Position numbers and translations under genes: made by a program. A stretch of 64,000 bases of DNA from Clitoria ternatea. Its lineage: Eukaryota > Streptophyta > Magnoliopsida > Fabales > Fabaceae. Numbering within the stretch: the first letter of the stretch is position 1; each line of letters begins with the position of its first letter. Location: assembly GCA_037962975.1 (NCBI GenBank), contig JAYKXN010000227.1:1-64000 (forward strand). Reading direction: 5' to 3'. The notes below the pieces were generated by a model. It made no database searches and had not been told where the DNA came from. It worked only from the letters and a program-made list of their open reading frames with translations. Of this stretch, positions 23,018 through 36,290 are shown piece after piece.

Positions 23018-26000
23018 GAGAATCGCGTAAGCGATCACATCAAGTCTTTATAGATCCATTTAATTTAAAAGATATTAATATTATTAAAAAATATAATATT
23101 ATATTTCATTTTTCCTTAGTTTTTAATGTATTTTCTCTTATCCTTTTTATGAGACATGTTTTAGAATTTTTCTTGTTAATTTCATATGACTTTTTTCATT
23201 TTACAATGTGCATTGGTTATTTTTTTCAACACATACTCTTATTAATTAGTCGTAATACTATTTATATCAGTGGAATATGAAATAATCATTGATCTTTCTT
23301 CCTTACTATTCAATGTAATTTTAAAAGTGTACCAAGAATAATTGACAAGTTTAATATGTTTACCAAAAATGACTAAATTTCTTAATAAACATAAAATAAC
23401 ATAATATGTTGATAGAAAAAGAGGTAGTGGCGAGACTTCTTTTCTTTTTAAAACTTCTATACAATATTTATAAATACTTTTAATGTTGTTTTAGATTCCA
23501 CACAATAATGTGCATAATAATTTTCGTGCATGCATACGTGCGTCCATGCATGCGTGTGCATTTATAAAGTCTTTGTGAGTTTTTTAGTCGTTTTATAACG
23601 TGAATATTATTATTTTTACAAATAGCATTCTTAAATGGATTCAGTCACCTTTGATATCAATTATATGTTATTATTTTTATAAATATTATTCTTAATTAGA
23701 TTCTCTCACTTTTGCTATCAATTATCAATAGAAGATGATTAATTCCCTTTTCCATTTATTGATAGTAAAGATCGATAGTAAAAGAACCTCACAAAAATAA
23801 TTAACAAATTATATATTATTAATAATTATATTCTTTTATTTTTTAAGGTTTATTTAGTAAGAGAATCGCGTAAGGGATCACATCAAGTCTTATTTGATCT
23901 ATTTAATTTAAAATATATTTATTTTAATAAAAAATATGAATAATATATTTTATTTTTCTTAGTTTTTTATGTATTTTCTCTTATCCCTTTACTGAGATGT
24001 GTTTTAGAATTTTTCTTATTAATTTTATATGACTTCTTTCAATTTACAATGCGCATTGGTTATTTTATTCAATACATACTCTTATTAATTAATCTTAATA
24101 CTATTTATATCAGTGGAATATGAAATAATCATTGATCTTTCTTCCTTATTATTCAATGTAATTTTAAAAGTATAGCAAGAATAATTGACAAGTTTAATAT
24201 GTTTACCTAAAATAACTAAATTTCTTAAGAAACATAAAATAACATAATATGTTGATAGAAAAAAGAAGTAGTGGGGAGACTTCTTTTCTTTTTAAAAGTT
24301 CTATACAATATTTATAAATACTTTTAATGTTGTTTCAGATTCCATACAATTATAGTACATAATAATTTTCGTGCGTGCGTATGTGCGTCCATGCATACGT
24401 GTGCATTTATGAAGTCTTTGTGAGTTTTTTAGTCGTTTTATAACATGAATATTATTATTTTTACAAAGAGCATTCTTAAATGGATTCAGTCATCTTTGAT
24501 ATCAATTATATGTTATTATTTTTATAAATATTATTCTTAATTAGATTCTCTCGCTTTCGCTATCAATTATCAATAGAAGATGATTAATTCACTTTTCCAT
24601 TTATTGATAGTAAAGATCGATAGTAAAAGAATCAGACAAAAATAATTAACGAATTATATATTATTAATAATTATATTCATTTATTTTTTAAAGTTTATTT
24701 AGTAAGAGAATCGCGTAAGCGATCACATCAAGTCTTATTAGATCCATTTAATTTTAAAAATATTAATATTATTAAAAAATATAATATTATATTTTATTTT
24801 TCCTTAGTTTTTAATGTATTTTCTCTTATCCTTTTGATGAGACGTGTTTTAGAATTTTTCTTGTTAATTTTATATGACTTCTTTCAATTTACAATGTGCA
24901 TTGATTATTTTTTTCCACACATACCCTTATTAATTAGTATTAATACTATTTATATCAGTGGAATATGAAATAATCATTGATCTTTCTTCCTTGCTATTCA
25001 ATGTAATTTTAAAAGTATACCAAGAATAATTGACAAGTTTAATATGTTTACCAAAAATGACTAAATTTCTTAATAAACATAAAATAACATAATATGTTGA
25101 TAGAAAAAGTGGTAGTGGCGAGACTTCTTTTCTTTTTAAAAGTTCTATAGAATATTTATAAATACTTTTAATGTTGTTTTAGATTCCACACAATAATAGT
25201 ACATAATAATTTTTATGCGTTCGAACGTGCATCCATGCATGCGTGTGCATTTATGAAGTCTTTGAGTTTTTTAGTCGTTTTATAACGTGAATATTATTAT
25301 TTTTACAAATAGCATTCTTAAATGGATTCAGTCACCTTTGATATCAATTATATGTTATTATTTTTATAAATATTATTCTTAAATAGATTCTCTCACTTTT
25401 GCTATCAATTATCAATAGAAGATCATTAATTCCGTTTTCCATTTAATGATAGTAAAGATCGATAATAAAAGAATCTGACAAAAATAATTAACAAATTATA
25501 TATATTTTAATAATTATATTCTTTTATTTTTTAAGGTTTATTTAGTAAGAAAATCGTGTAAGGGATCACAACAAGTCTTATATGAGGCATTTAATTTAAA
25601 ATATATTTATTTTAATAAAAAATATAAATAATATATTCTATTTTTCTTAGTTTTTTATGTATTTTCTCTTATCCCTTTTGTGAGACGTGTTTTAGAATTT
25701 TTGTTGTTAATTTTATATGACTTCTTTCAATTTACAATGTGCATTAAATATTTTTTTCAACACATAGTCTTTTTAATTAATCTTGAAACTATTTATATCA
25801 GTGGAATATGAAGTAATCATTGATCGTTCTTCCTTATTATTCATTCTAATTTTAAAAGTATACCAAGAATAATTGACAAATTTAATATGTTTACCTAAAA
25901 TAACAAAATTTCTTAATAAACATAAAATAACATAATATGTTGATAGAAAAAGAAGTAGTGGCGAGACTTCCTTTCTTTTTAAAAGTTCTATACAATATTT

Positions 26001-26900
26001 ATAAATACTTTTAATGTTGTTTCAGATTCCATACAATAATAGTACATAATAATTTTCGTGCGTGCGTATGTGCGTCCATGCATGCGTAGGCATTTATGAA
26101 CTCTTTGTGAGTTTTTTAGTCGTTTTATAATGTGAGTGTTATTATGTTTACAAACAGCATACTTAACTGGATTCAGTCATCTTTGATATCAATTATATGT
26201 TATTATTTTTATAAATATTATTCTTAATTAGATTCTCTCGCTTTTGCTATCAATCATCAATAGAAAATGATTAATTCACTTTTTCATTTATTGATAGTAA
26301 AGATCGATAGTAAAAGAATCAGACAAAAATAATTAACGAATTATATATTATTAATAATTATATTCTTTTATTTTTTTAGGTTTATTTAGTAAGAGAATCG
26401 CGTAAGCGATCACATCAAGTCTTATTAGATCCATTTAATTTAAAAGATATTAATATTATTAAAAAATATAATATTTTATTTTATTTTTCCTTAGTTTTTA
26501 ATGTATTTTTTCTTATCCTTTTTATGAGACGTGTTTTAGAATTTTTCTTGTTAATTTTATATGACTTCTTTCAATTTACAATGTGTATTGATTATTTTTT
26601 TCAACACATACTCTTATTAATTAGTCTTAATACTATTTATATCAGTGGAATATGAAATAATCATTAATCTTTCTTCCTTACTATTAAATGTAATTTTAAA
26701 AGTATACCAAGAATAATTGACAAGTTTAATATGTTTACCAAAAATGACTAAATTTCTTAATAAACATAAAATAACATAATATGTTGATAGAAAAAGAGGT
26801 AGTGGTGAGACTTGTTTTCTTTTTAAAAGTTTTATACAATATTTATAAATACTTTTAATGTTGTTTTAGATTCCACACAATAATAGTACATAATAATTTT

Positions 26901-26935
26901 CGTGCGTGCGTACGTGCGTCCATGCATGCGTGTGC
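26901..26935. other. Alternating purine-pyrimidine tract in satellite A (representative, right subtype)
   Basis: Two strictly alternating runs, CGTGCGTGCGTACGTGCGT and CATGCATGCGTGTGC, are separated by one C. The same phase and near-same sequence occur in the monomers of the whole array that I checked. Confidence 0.82.
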
Positions 26936-27236
26936 ATTTATGAAGTCTTTGTGAGTTTTTTAGTCGTTTTATAACGTGAATATTATTATTTTTACAAATA
27001 GCATTCTTAAATGGATTCAGTCACCTTTGATATCAATTATATGTTATTATTTTTATAAATATTATTCTTAATTAGATTCTCTCACTTTTGCTATCAATTA
27101 TCAATAGAAGATGATTAATTCCCTTTTTCATTTATTGATAGTAAAGATCGATGGTAAAAGAATCGGACAAAAATAAATAACAAATTATATATTATTAATA
27201 ATTATATTCCTTAATTTTTTAAGGTTTATTTAGTAA

Positions 27237-28024
27237 GAAAATCGCGTAAGGGATCACATCAAGTCTTATTTGATCCATTTGATTTAAAAGATATTAATAT
27301 TATTAAAAAAGATAATATTATATTTTATTTTTCCTTAGTTGTTAATGTATTTTTCTTATCCTTTTTATGAGACGTGTTTTATATATTATTTTTTTCAACA
27401 CATACTCTTATTAATTAAGCTTGATACTATTTATATCAGTGGAATATAAAATAATCATGGATCTTTCTTCCTTATTATTCAATGTAATTTTAAAAGTATA
27501 CCAAGAATAATTGACAAGTTTAATATGTTTACCTAAAATAACTAAATTTCTTAAGAAACATAAAATAACATAATATGTTGATAGAAAAAGAAGTAGTGGC
27601 GAGACTTCTTTTCTTTTTAAAAGTTCTATAAAATATTTATAAATACTTTTAATGTTGTTTTAGATTCTACACAATAATAGTACATAATAATTTTCGTGCG
27701 TGCGTATGTGCGTCCATGCATGCGTGTGCATTTATGAAGTCTTTATGTGTTTTTTAGTCATTTTATAACGTGAATATTATTATTTTTACAAATAGCATTC
27801 TTAAATGGATTCAGTCACCTTTGATATCAATTATATGTTATTATTTTTATAAATATTAATTAGATTCTCTCACTTTTGCTATTAATTATCAATAGAAGAT
27901 GATTAATTCCATTTTCCATTTATTGATAGTAAAGATCGATAGTAAAAGAGTCAAACAAAAATAATTAATGAATTATAAATTATTAATTATCATATTGTTT
28001 TATTTTTTAAGGTTTATTTAGTAA
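27237..28024 (+). repeat. Short satellite A monomer variant, copy 2 (788 bp)
   Basis: It has the same deletion as at 22361, here GACGTGTTTTATATATTATT at 27371-27390, 5,015 bp after copy 1 by monomer start. It also lacks a few bases near 27855 (ATAAATATTAATTAGATTC). Confidence 0.85.
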
Positions 28025-31000
28025 GAAAATCACGTAAGGGATCACAACAAGTCTTATTTGATGCATTTAATTTAAAATATATTTATTTTAATAAAAAATA
28101 TAAATAATATATTTTATTTTTCTTAGTTTTTTATGTATTTTCTCTTATCCCTTTTGTGAGACGTGTTTTAGAATTTTTCTTGTTAATTTTATATGACTTC
28201 TCTAAATTTACAATGTGCATTAATTATTTTTTTAACACATACTCTTTCTAATTAATCTTGAAACTATTTATATCAGTGGAATATGAAATAATCATTGATC
28301 GTTCTTCCTTATTTTTCATTGTAAATTTAAAAGTATACCAAGAATACTTGACAAATTTAATATGTTTACCTAAAATAACTAAATTTCTTAATAAACATAA
28401 AATAACATAATATGTTGATAGAAAAAGAAGCAGTGACGAGACGTCTTTTCTTTTTAAAAGTTCTATAGAATATTTATAAATACTTTTAATGTTGTTTTAG
28501 ATTCCATACATTAATAGTACATGATAATTTTCGTGCGTGCATACGTGCGGCCATGCATGCGTGTGCATTTATGAAGTCTTTTCGAGTTTTTTAGTCGTTT
28601 TATAATGAGAATATTATTATTTTTACAAATAGCATTCTTAAATGGATTCAGTCATCCTTGATATCAATTATATGTTATTATTTTTATAAATATTATTCTT
28701 AATTAGATTCTCTCACTTTTGTTATCAATTATCAATAGAAGATGATTAATTCACTATTACATTTATTGATAGTAAAGATCGATAGTAAAAGAATCGGACA
28801 AAAATAATTAAAAAATTATATATTATTAATAATTATATTCTTTTATTTTTTAAGGTTTATTTAGTAAGAGAATCACGTAAGCGATCACATCAAGTCTTAT
28901 TAGATCCATTTAATTTAACAGATATTAATATTATTAAAAAATATAATATTATATTTATTTTTCCTTAGTTTTTAATGTATTTTCTCTTATCCTTTTTATG
29001 AGACGTGTTTTAGAATTTTTCTTGTTAATTTTATATGACTTCTTTCAATTTACAATGTGCATTGATTTTTTTTTCAACACATACCCTTATTAATTAGTCT
29101 TAATACTATTTATATCAGCAGAATATGAAATAATCATTGATCTTTCTTCCTTACTAATCAATGTAATTTTAAAAGTGTACCAAGAATAATTGACAAGTTT
29201 AATATGTTTACCAAGAATGACTAAATTTCTTAATAAACATAAAATAACATAATATGTTGATAGAAAAAGAGGTAGTGGCGAGACTTTTTTTCTTTTTAAA
29301 AGTTCTATACAATATTTATAAATACATTTAATGTTGTTTCGGATTCCATACAATAATAGTACATAATAATTTTCGTGCGTGCGTATGTGCGTCCATGCAT
29401 GCGTATGCATTTATGAAGTCTTTGTGAGTTTTTCGTCGTTTTATAATGTGAATATTATTATTTTTACAAACAGCATTCTTAAATGGATTCACTCATCTTT
29501 GATTATATGTTATTATTTTTATAAATATTATTCTTAATTAGATTCTCTCGCTTTTGCTATCAATCATCAATAGAAGATGATTAACTTTCTTTTCCATTTA
29601 TTGATAGTAAAGATCGATAGTAAAAGAATCAGACAAAAATAATTAACGAATTATATATTATTAATAATTATATTCCTCTATTTTTTAAGGTTTATTTAGT
29701 AAGAGAATCGCGTAAGCGATCACATCAAGTCTTGTTAGATCCATTTAATTTAAAAGATATTAATATTATTAAAAAATATAATATTTTATTTTATTTTTCC
29801 TTACTTTTTAATGTATTTTCTCTTATCCTTTTTATGAGACGTGTTATAGAATTTTTCTTGTTAATTTTATATGACTTCTTTCAATTTACAATGTGCATTG
29901 ATTATTTTTCTCAACACATACTCTTATTAATTAGTCTTAATACTATTTATATCAGTGGAAGATGAAATAATCATTGATCTTTCTTCCTTACTATTCAATA
30001 TAATTTTAAAAGTATACCAAGAATAAATGACAAGTTTAATATGTTTACCTAAAATGACTAAATTTCTTAATAAACATAAAATAACATCATATGTTGATAG
30101 AAAAAGAGGTAGTGGCGAGACTTGTTTTCTTTTTAAAAGTTTTATACAATATTTATAAATACTTTTAATGTTGTTTTAGATTCCACACAATAATAGTACA
30201 TAATAATTTTCGTGCGTGCGTACGTGCGTCCATGCATGCGTGTGCATTTATGAAGTCTTTGTGAGTTTTTTAGTCGTTTTATAACGTGAATATTATTATT
30301 TTTACAAATAGCATTCTTAAATGGATTCAGTCACCTTTGATATCAATTATATGTTATTATTTTTATAAATATTATTCTTAATTACATTCTCTCACTTTTG
30401 CTATTAATTATCAATAGAAGATGATTAATTTCATTTTCCATTTATTGATAGTAAAGATCAATAGTAAAAGAATCTGACGAAAATAATTAACAAATTATAT
30501 ATATTTTAATAATTATATTCTTTTATTTTTTAAGGTTTATTTAGTAAGAAAATCACGTAAGGGATCACAACAAGTCTTATTTGATGCATTTAATTTAAAA
30601 TATATTATTTTAATAAAAAATATAAATAATATATTTTATTTTTCTTAGTTTTTTATGTATTTTCTCTTATCCCTTTTGTGAGACGTGTTTTAGAATTTTT
30701 CTTGTTAATTTTATATGACTTCTTTCAATTTACAATGTGCATTAATTATTTTTTTCAACACATACTCTTTTTAATTAATCTTGAAACTATTTATATCAGT
30801 GGAATATGAAATAATCATTGATCGTTCTTCCTTATTTTTCATTGTAAATTTAAAAGTATACCAAGAATAATTGACAAATTTAATATGTTTACCTAAAATA
30901 ACAAAATTTCTTAATAAACATAAAATAACATAATATGTTGATAGAAAAAGAAGTAGTGGCGAGACTTCTTTTCTTTTTAAAAGTTCTATACAGTATTTAT

Positions 31001-32232
31001 AAATACTTTTAATGTTGTTTTAGATTCCGTACAATAATAGTACATAATATTTTTCATGTCTGTGTACGTGTGTCCATGCATGCGTATGCTTTTATGAAGA
31101 CTTTGTGAGTTTTTTAGTCGTTTTATAATGTGAATATCATTATTTTTACAAACAGCATTCTTAAATGGATTCAGTCATCTTTGATATTAATTATATGTTA
31201 TTATTTTTATAAATATTATTCTTAATTAGATTCCCTCGCTTTTGCTATCAATTATCAATAGAAGATGATTAATTCCCTTTTCCATTTATTGATAGTAAAG
31301 ATCGATAGTAAAAGAGTCAAACAAAAATAATTAACGAATTATATATTATTAATAATTATATTCTTTTTATCTTTAAGGTTTATTAAGTAAGAGAATCGCG
31401 TAAGCGATCACATCAAGTCTTGTTTGATCCATTTAATTTAAAAGATATTAATATTATTAAAAAATATAGTATTATATTTTACTTTCCAGAGTTTTTAATG
31501 TACGTTCTCTTATGCTTTTTATGAGACGTGTTTTAGAATTTTTCTTTTTAATTTTATATGACTTCTTTCAATTTACAATGTGCATTAGTTATTTTTTTCA
31601 ACTCATACTCTTATTAATTAGTCTTAATACTATTTATATCAGTGGAATATGAAATAATCATTGATCTTTCTTCCTTATATTCAATGTAATTTTAAAAGTA
31701 TACCAAGAATAATTGACAAGTTTAATATGTTTACCTAAAATAGCTAAATTTCTTTATAAACATAAAATAACATAATATGTTGATAGAAAAAGAAGTAGTG
31801 GCGAGACTTCTTTTCTTTTTAAAAGTTCTATACAATATTTATATATACTTCTAATGTTGTTCTGGATTCCATACAATAATAATACATAATAATTTTCGTG
31901 CATGCGTACGTGCGTCCATGCATAGGTGTGCATTTTTGAAGTCTTTACGAGTTTTTTAGTCATTTTATAACGAGAATATAATTATTTTTTCAAATATCAT
32001 TCTTAAATGGATTCAGTCATCTTTGATATCAATTATATATTATTATTTTTATAAATATTATTCTTAATTAGATTCTCTCACTTTTGCTATCAATTATCAA
32101 TAGTAGATGATTAATTCCCTTTTCCATTTATTGATAGTAAAGATCGATAGTAAAAGAATCTGACAAAAATAAATAACAAATTATATATTATTAATAATTA
32201 TATTCCTTAATTTTTTAAGGTTTATTTAGTAA

Positions 32233-33027
32233 GAAAATCACGTAAGGGATCACATCAAGTCTTATTTGATCTATTTAATTTAAAAGATATTAATATTATT
32301 AAGAAAGATAATATTATATTTTATTTTTCCTTAGTTTTTAATGTATTTTCTCTTATCCTTTTTATGAGACATGTTTTATATATTATTTTTTTCAACACAT
32401 ACTCTTATTAATTAAGCTTGATACTATTTATATCAGTGGAATATGAAATAATCATTGATCTTTCTTCCTTATTATTCAATGTAATTTTGAAAGTATACCA
32501 AAAATAATTGACAAGTTTAATGTGTTTACCTAAAATAACTAAATTTCTTAATAAACATAAAATAACATAATATGTTGATAGAAAAAGAAGCAGTGACGAG
32601 ATGTCTTTTCTTTTTAAAGGTTCTATCGAATATTTATAAATACTTTTAATGTTGTTTTGGATTCCATACAATAATAGTACATGATAATTTTCGTGTGTGC
32701 GTACGTGCGTCCATGCATGCGTGTGTATTTATAAAGTCATTTCGAGTTTTTTAGTCGTTTTATAACGAGAATATTATTATTTTAACAAATAGCATTCTTA
32801 AATGGATTCAGTCATCTTTGATATCAATTATATGTTATTATTTTTATAAATATTATTCTTAATTAGATTCTCTCACTTTTGCTATCAATTATCAATAGAA
32901 GATGATTAATTCCCTATTCCATTTAATGATAGTAAAGATCGATAGTAAAAGAATCTGACAAAAATAATTAACAAATTTTATATTATTAATAATTGTATTC
33001 TTTTATTTTTTAAGGTTGTTTTAGTAA
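32233..33027 (+). repeat. Short satellite A monomer variant, copy 3 (795 bp)
   Basis: Same deletion at 32371 (GACATGTTTTATATATTATT), 4,996 bp after copy 2. The three copies share the break point, so they descend from one deletion and were spread by multi-monomer duplication. Confidence 0.85.
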
Positions 33028-36000
33028 GAGAATCACGTAAGGGATCATATTAAGTCTTATTTGATCCATTTAATTTAAAATATATTTATTTTAATAAAAA
33101 ATATAAATAATATATTTTATTTTTCCTCAATTTGTAATGTATTTTCTCTTATCCTTTTTATGAGACGTGTTTTAGAATTTTTCTTGTTAATTTTATATGA
33201 CTTCTTTCAATTTACAATGTGCATTGGTTAATTTATTCAATACGTACTCTTATTAATTAATCTTGATACTATTTATATCAGTGGAATATGAAATAATCAT
33301 TGATCTTTCTTCCTTATTATTCAATGTAATTTTGAAAGTATACCAAAAATAATTGACAAGTTTAATGTGTGTCCCTAAAATAACTAAATTTCTTAATAAA
33401 CATAAAATAACATAATATGTTGATAGAAAAAGAAGTAGTGATGAGACATCTTTTCTTTTTAAAGGTTCTATAGAATATTTATAAATGCTTTTAATGTTGT
33501 TTTGGATTCCATACAATAATAGTACATGATAATTTCATGCGTGCGTACGTGCGTCCATGCATGCATGTGTATTTATGAAGTCATTTCGAGTTTTTTAGTC
33601 GTTTTATAACGAGAATATTATTATTTTAACAAATAGCATTCTTAAATAGATTCAGTCATCTTTGATATCAATTATATGTTATTATTTTTATAAATATTAT
33701 TCTGAATTAGATTCTCTCACTTTTGCTATCAATTATCAATAGAAGATGATTAATTCCCTATTCCATTTAATGATAGTAAAGATCGATAGTAAAAGAATCT
33801 GACAAAAATAATTAACAAATTTTATATTATTAATAATTATATTCTTTTATTTTTTAAGGTTTTTTTAGTAAGAGAATCACGTAAGGGATCATATCAAGTC
33901 TTATTTGATCCATTTAATTTAAAATATATTTATTTTAATAAAAAATATAAATAATATATTTTATTTTTCCTTAATTTGTAATGTATTTTTCTCTTATCCT
34001 TTTTATGAGACGTGTTTTAGAATTTTTCTTGTTAATTTTATATGACTTCTTTCAATTTACAATGTGCATTGGTTATTTTATTCAATACGTACTCTTATTA
34101 ATTAATCTTGATACTATTTATATCAGTGGAATATGAAATAATCATTGATCTTTCTTCCTTATTATTCAATGTAATTTTAAAAGTATACCAAGAATAATTG
34201 ACAAGTTTAATATGTTTACCTAAAAAAACTAAATTTCTTAAGAAACATAAAATAACATAATATGTTGATAGAAAAAGAAGTAGTGGCGAGACTTCTATTC
34301 TTTCTAAAAGTTCTACAATATTTATAAATACTTTTAATGTTGTTTCGGATTCCATACAATAATAGTACATAATAATTTTCGTGCGTGCGTATGTGCGTCC
34401 AGGCATGCGTATGCATTTATGAAGTCTTTGTGAGTTTTTTAGTCGTTTTATAACGTGAATATTATTATTTTTACATACAGCATTCTTAAATAGATTCAGT
34501 CATCTTTGATATCAATTATATGTTATTATTTTTATAAATATTATTCTTAATTAGATTCTCTCACTTTTGCTATCAATTATCAATAGAAGATGATTAATTC
34601 TGTTTTCCATTTATTGATAGTAAAGATCAATAATAAAAGAATCTGACAAAAATAATTAACAAATTATATATATTTTAATAATTATATTCTCTTATTTGTT
34701 AAGGTTTATTTAGTAAGAAAAACATGTAAGGGATCACAACAAGTCTTATTTGATGCATTTAATTTAAAATATATTTATTATAATAAAAATATAAATAATA
34801 TATTTTATTTTTTTAGTTTTTAATGTATTTTCCCTTATCACTTTTGTGAGACGTGTTTTGGAATTTTTCTTGTTAATTTTATATGACTTCTTTCAATTTA
34901 CAATGTGCATTAATTATTTTTTTCAACACATACCCTTATTAATTAGTCTTAACACTATTTATATCAGTGCAATATGAAATAATCATTGATCTTTCTTCCT
35001 TACTATTCAATGTAATTTTAAAAGTATACCAAGAATAATTGACAAGTTTAATATTTTTACCAAAAATGACTAAATTTCTTAATAAACATAAAATAACATA
35101 ATATGTTGATAGAAAAAGAGGTAGTGGCGATACTTCTTTTCTTTTTAAAAGTTCTATACAATATTTATAAATACCTTTTATGTTGTTTTAGATTCCACAC
35201 AATAATAGTACATAATAATTTTCGTGCGTGCGTACGTGCGTCCATGCATGCGTGTGCTTTTATGAAGTCTTTGTGAGTTTTTTAGTCGTTTTATAACGTG
35301 AATATTATTATTTTTACAAATAGCATTCTTAAATGGATCTTTGATATCAATTATATGTTATTATTTTTATAAATATTATTCTTAATTAGATTCTCTCACT
35401 TTTGCTATCAATTATCAATAGAAGATCATTAATTTCGTCTACGATTTATTGTTAGTAAAGATCGATAATAAAAGAATCTGACAAAAATAATTAGCAAATT
35501 ATATATATTTTAAAAACTATATTCCTTTATTTCTTAAGGTTTATTTATTAAGTAAATCGCGTAAGGGATCACAACAAGTCTTATTTGATGCATTTAATTT
35601 AAAATATATTTATTATAATAAAAATATAAATAATATATTTTATTTTTCTGAGTTTTTTATGTATTTTCTCTTATCCCTTTTGTGAGACGTGTTTTAAAAT
35701 TTTTCTTGTTAATTTTATATGACTTTTTTCAATTTACAATGTGCATTGATTATTTTTTTCAACACATACCCTTATTAATTAGTCTTAATACTATTTATAT
35801 CAGTGCAATATGAAATAATCATTGATCTTTCTTCCTTACTATTCAATGTAATTTTAAAAGTATACCAAGAATAATTGACAAGTTTAATATGTTAACCTAA
35901 AATAACTAAATTTCTTAATAAACATAAAATAACATAATATGTTGATAGAAAAAGAAGTAGTGGCGAGACTTCTATTCTTTTTAAAAGTTCTATACAATAT

Positions 36001-36057
36001 TTATAAATACTTTTAATGTTGATCGGGTTCCATACAATAATAGTACATAATAATTTT

Positions 36058-36092
36058 CGTGCGTGCGTACGTGCGTCCATGCATGCATATGC
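36058..36092. other. Alternating purine-pyrimidine tract in satellite A (representative, homogeneous domain)
   Basis: The runs are CGTGCGTGCGTACGTGCGT at 36058-36076 and CATGCATGCATATGC at 36078-36092. The b3 monomers have an alternative, still alternating, form GTGCGTACATACATGCGT. Confidence 0.82.
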
Positions 36093-36239
36093 TTTTATGA
36101 AGTCTTTGTGAGTTTTTTAGTCGTTTTATAACGTGAATATTATTATTTTTACAAATAGCATTCTAAAATGGATCTTTGATATCAATTATATGTTATTATT
36201 TTTATAAATATTATTCTTAATTAGATTCTCTCACTTTTG

Positions 36240-36290
36240 CTATCAATTATCAATAGAAGATCATTAATTCCGTTTTCCATTTATTGATAG
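36240..36290. repeat. Conserved dyad in satellite A (representative)
   Basis: CTATCAAT at 36240-36247 and its exact inverse complement ATTGATAG at 36283-36290 are separated by 35 bp. Both arms are kept in most monomers of both subtypes, although the intervening sequence varies (for example CATTAATTCCGTTTTCC against GATTAATTCCCTTTTCC). Some left-block copies have one arm changed to ATTGATCG. Confidence 0.7.

Larger units (their letters stand above)
20999..34716 (+). repeat. Satellite A array, right subtype, intermediate homogeneity
   Basis: Copies start near 21376, 22222, 23018, 23861, 24706, 25549, 26393, 27237, 28025, 28868, 29703, 30548, 31391, 32233, 33028 and 33872. Most are 842-846 bp; one is 835. 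Right-subtype markers are ATGTTGATAGAAAAAG and ACAATAATAGTACAT. Two start variants, GCGATCACATC and GGGATCACA, partly alternate. Three short copies mark every sixth position. No gene is visible; the minus-strand frames of 62-107 codons fall at one monomer position and are broken in other copies. Confidence 0.93.

Noticed and set aside
21601..34416. Minus-strand frames of 69-107 codons such as MHTHAWTHVRTHENYYV
   Set aside because: Same satellite position as above. The histidine/threonine-rich start is just the alternating GT/GC tract read in reverse; frames are open or broken at random among copies.
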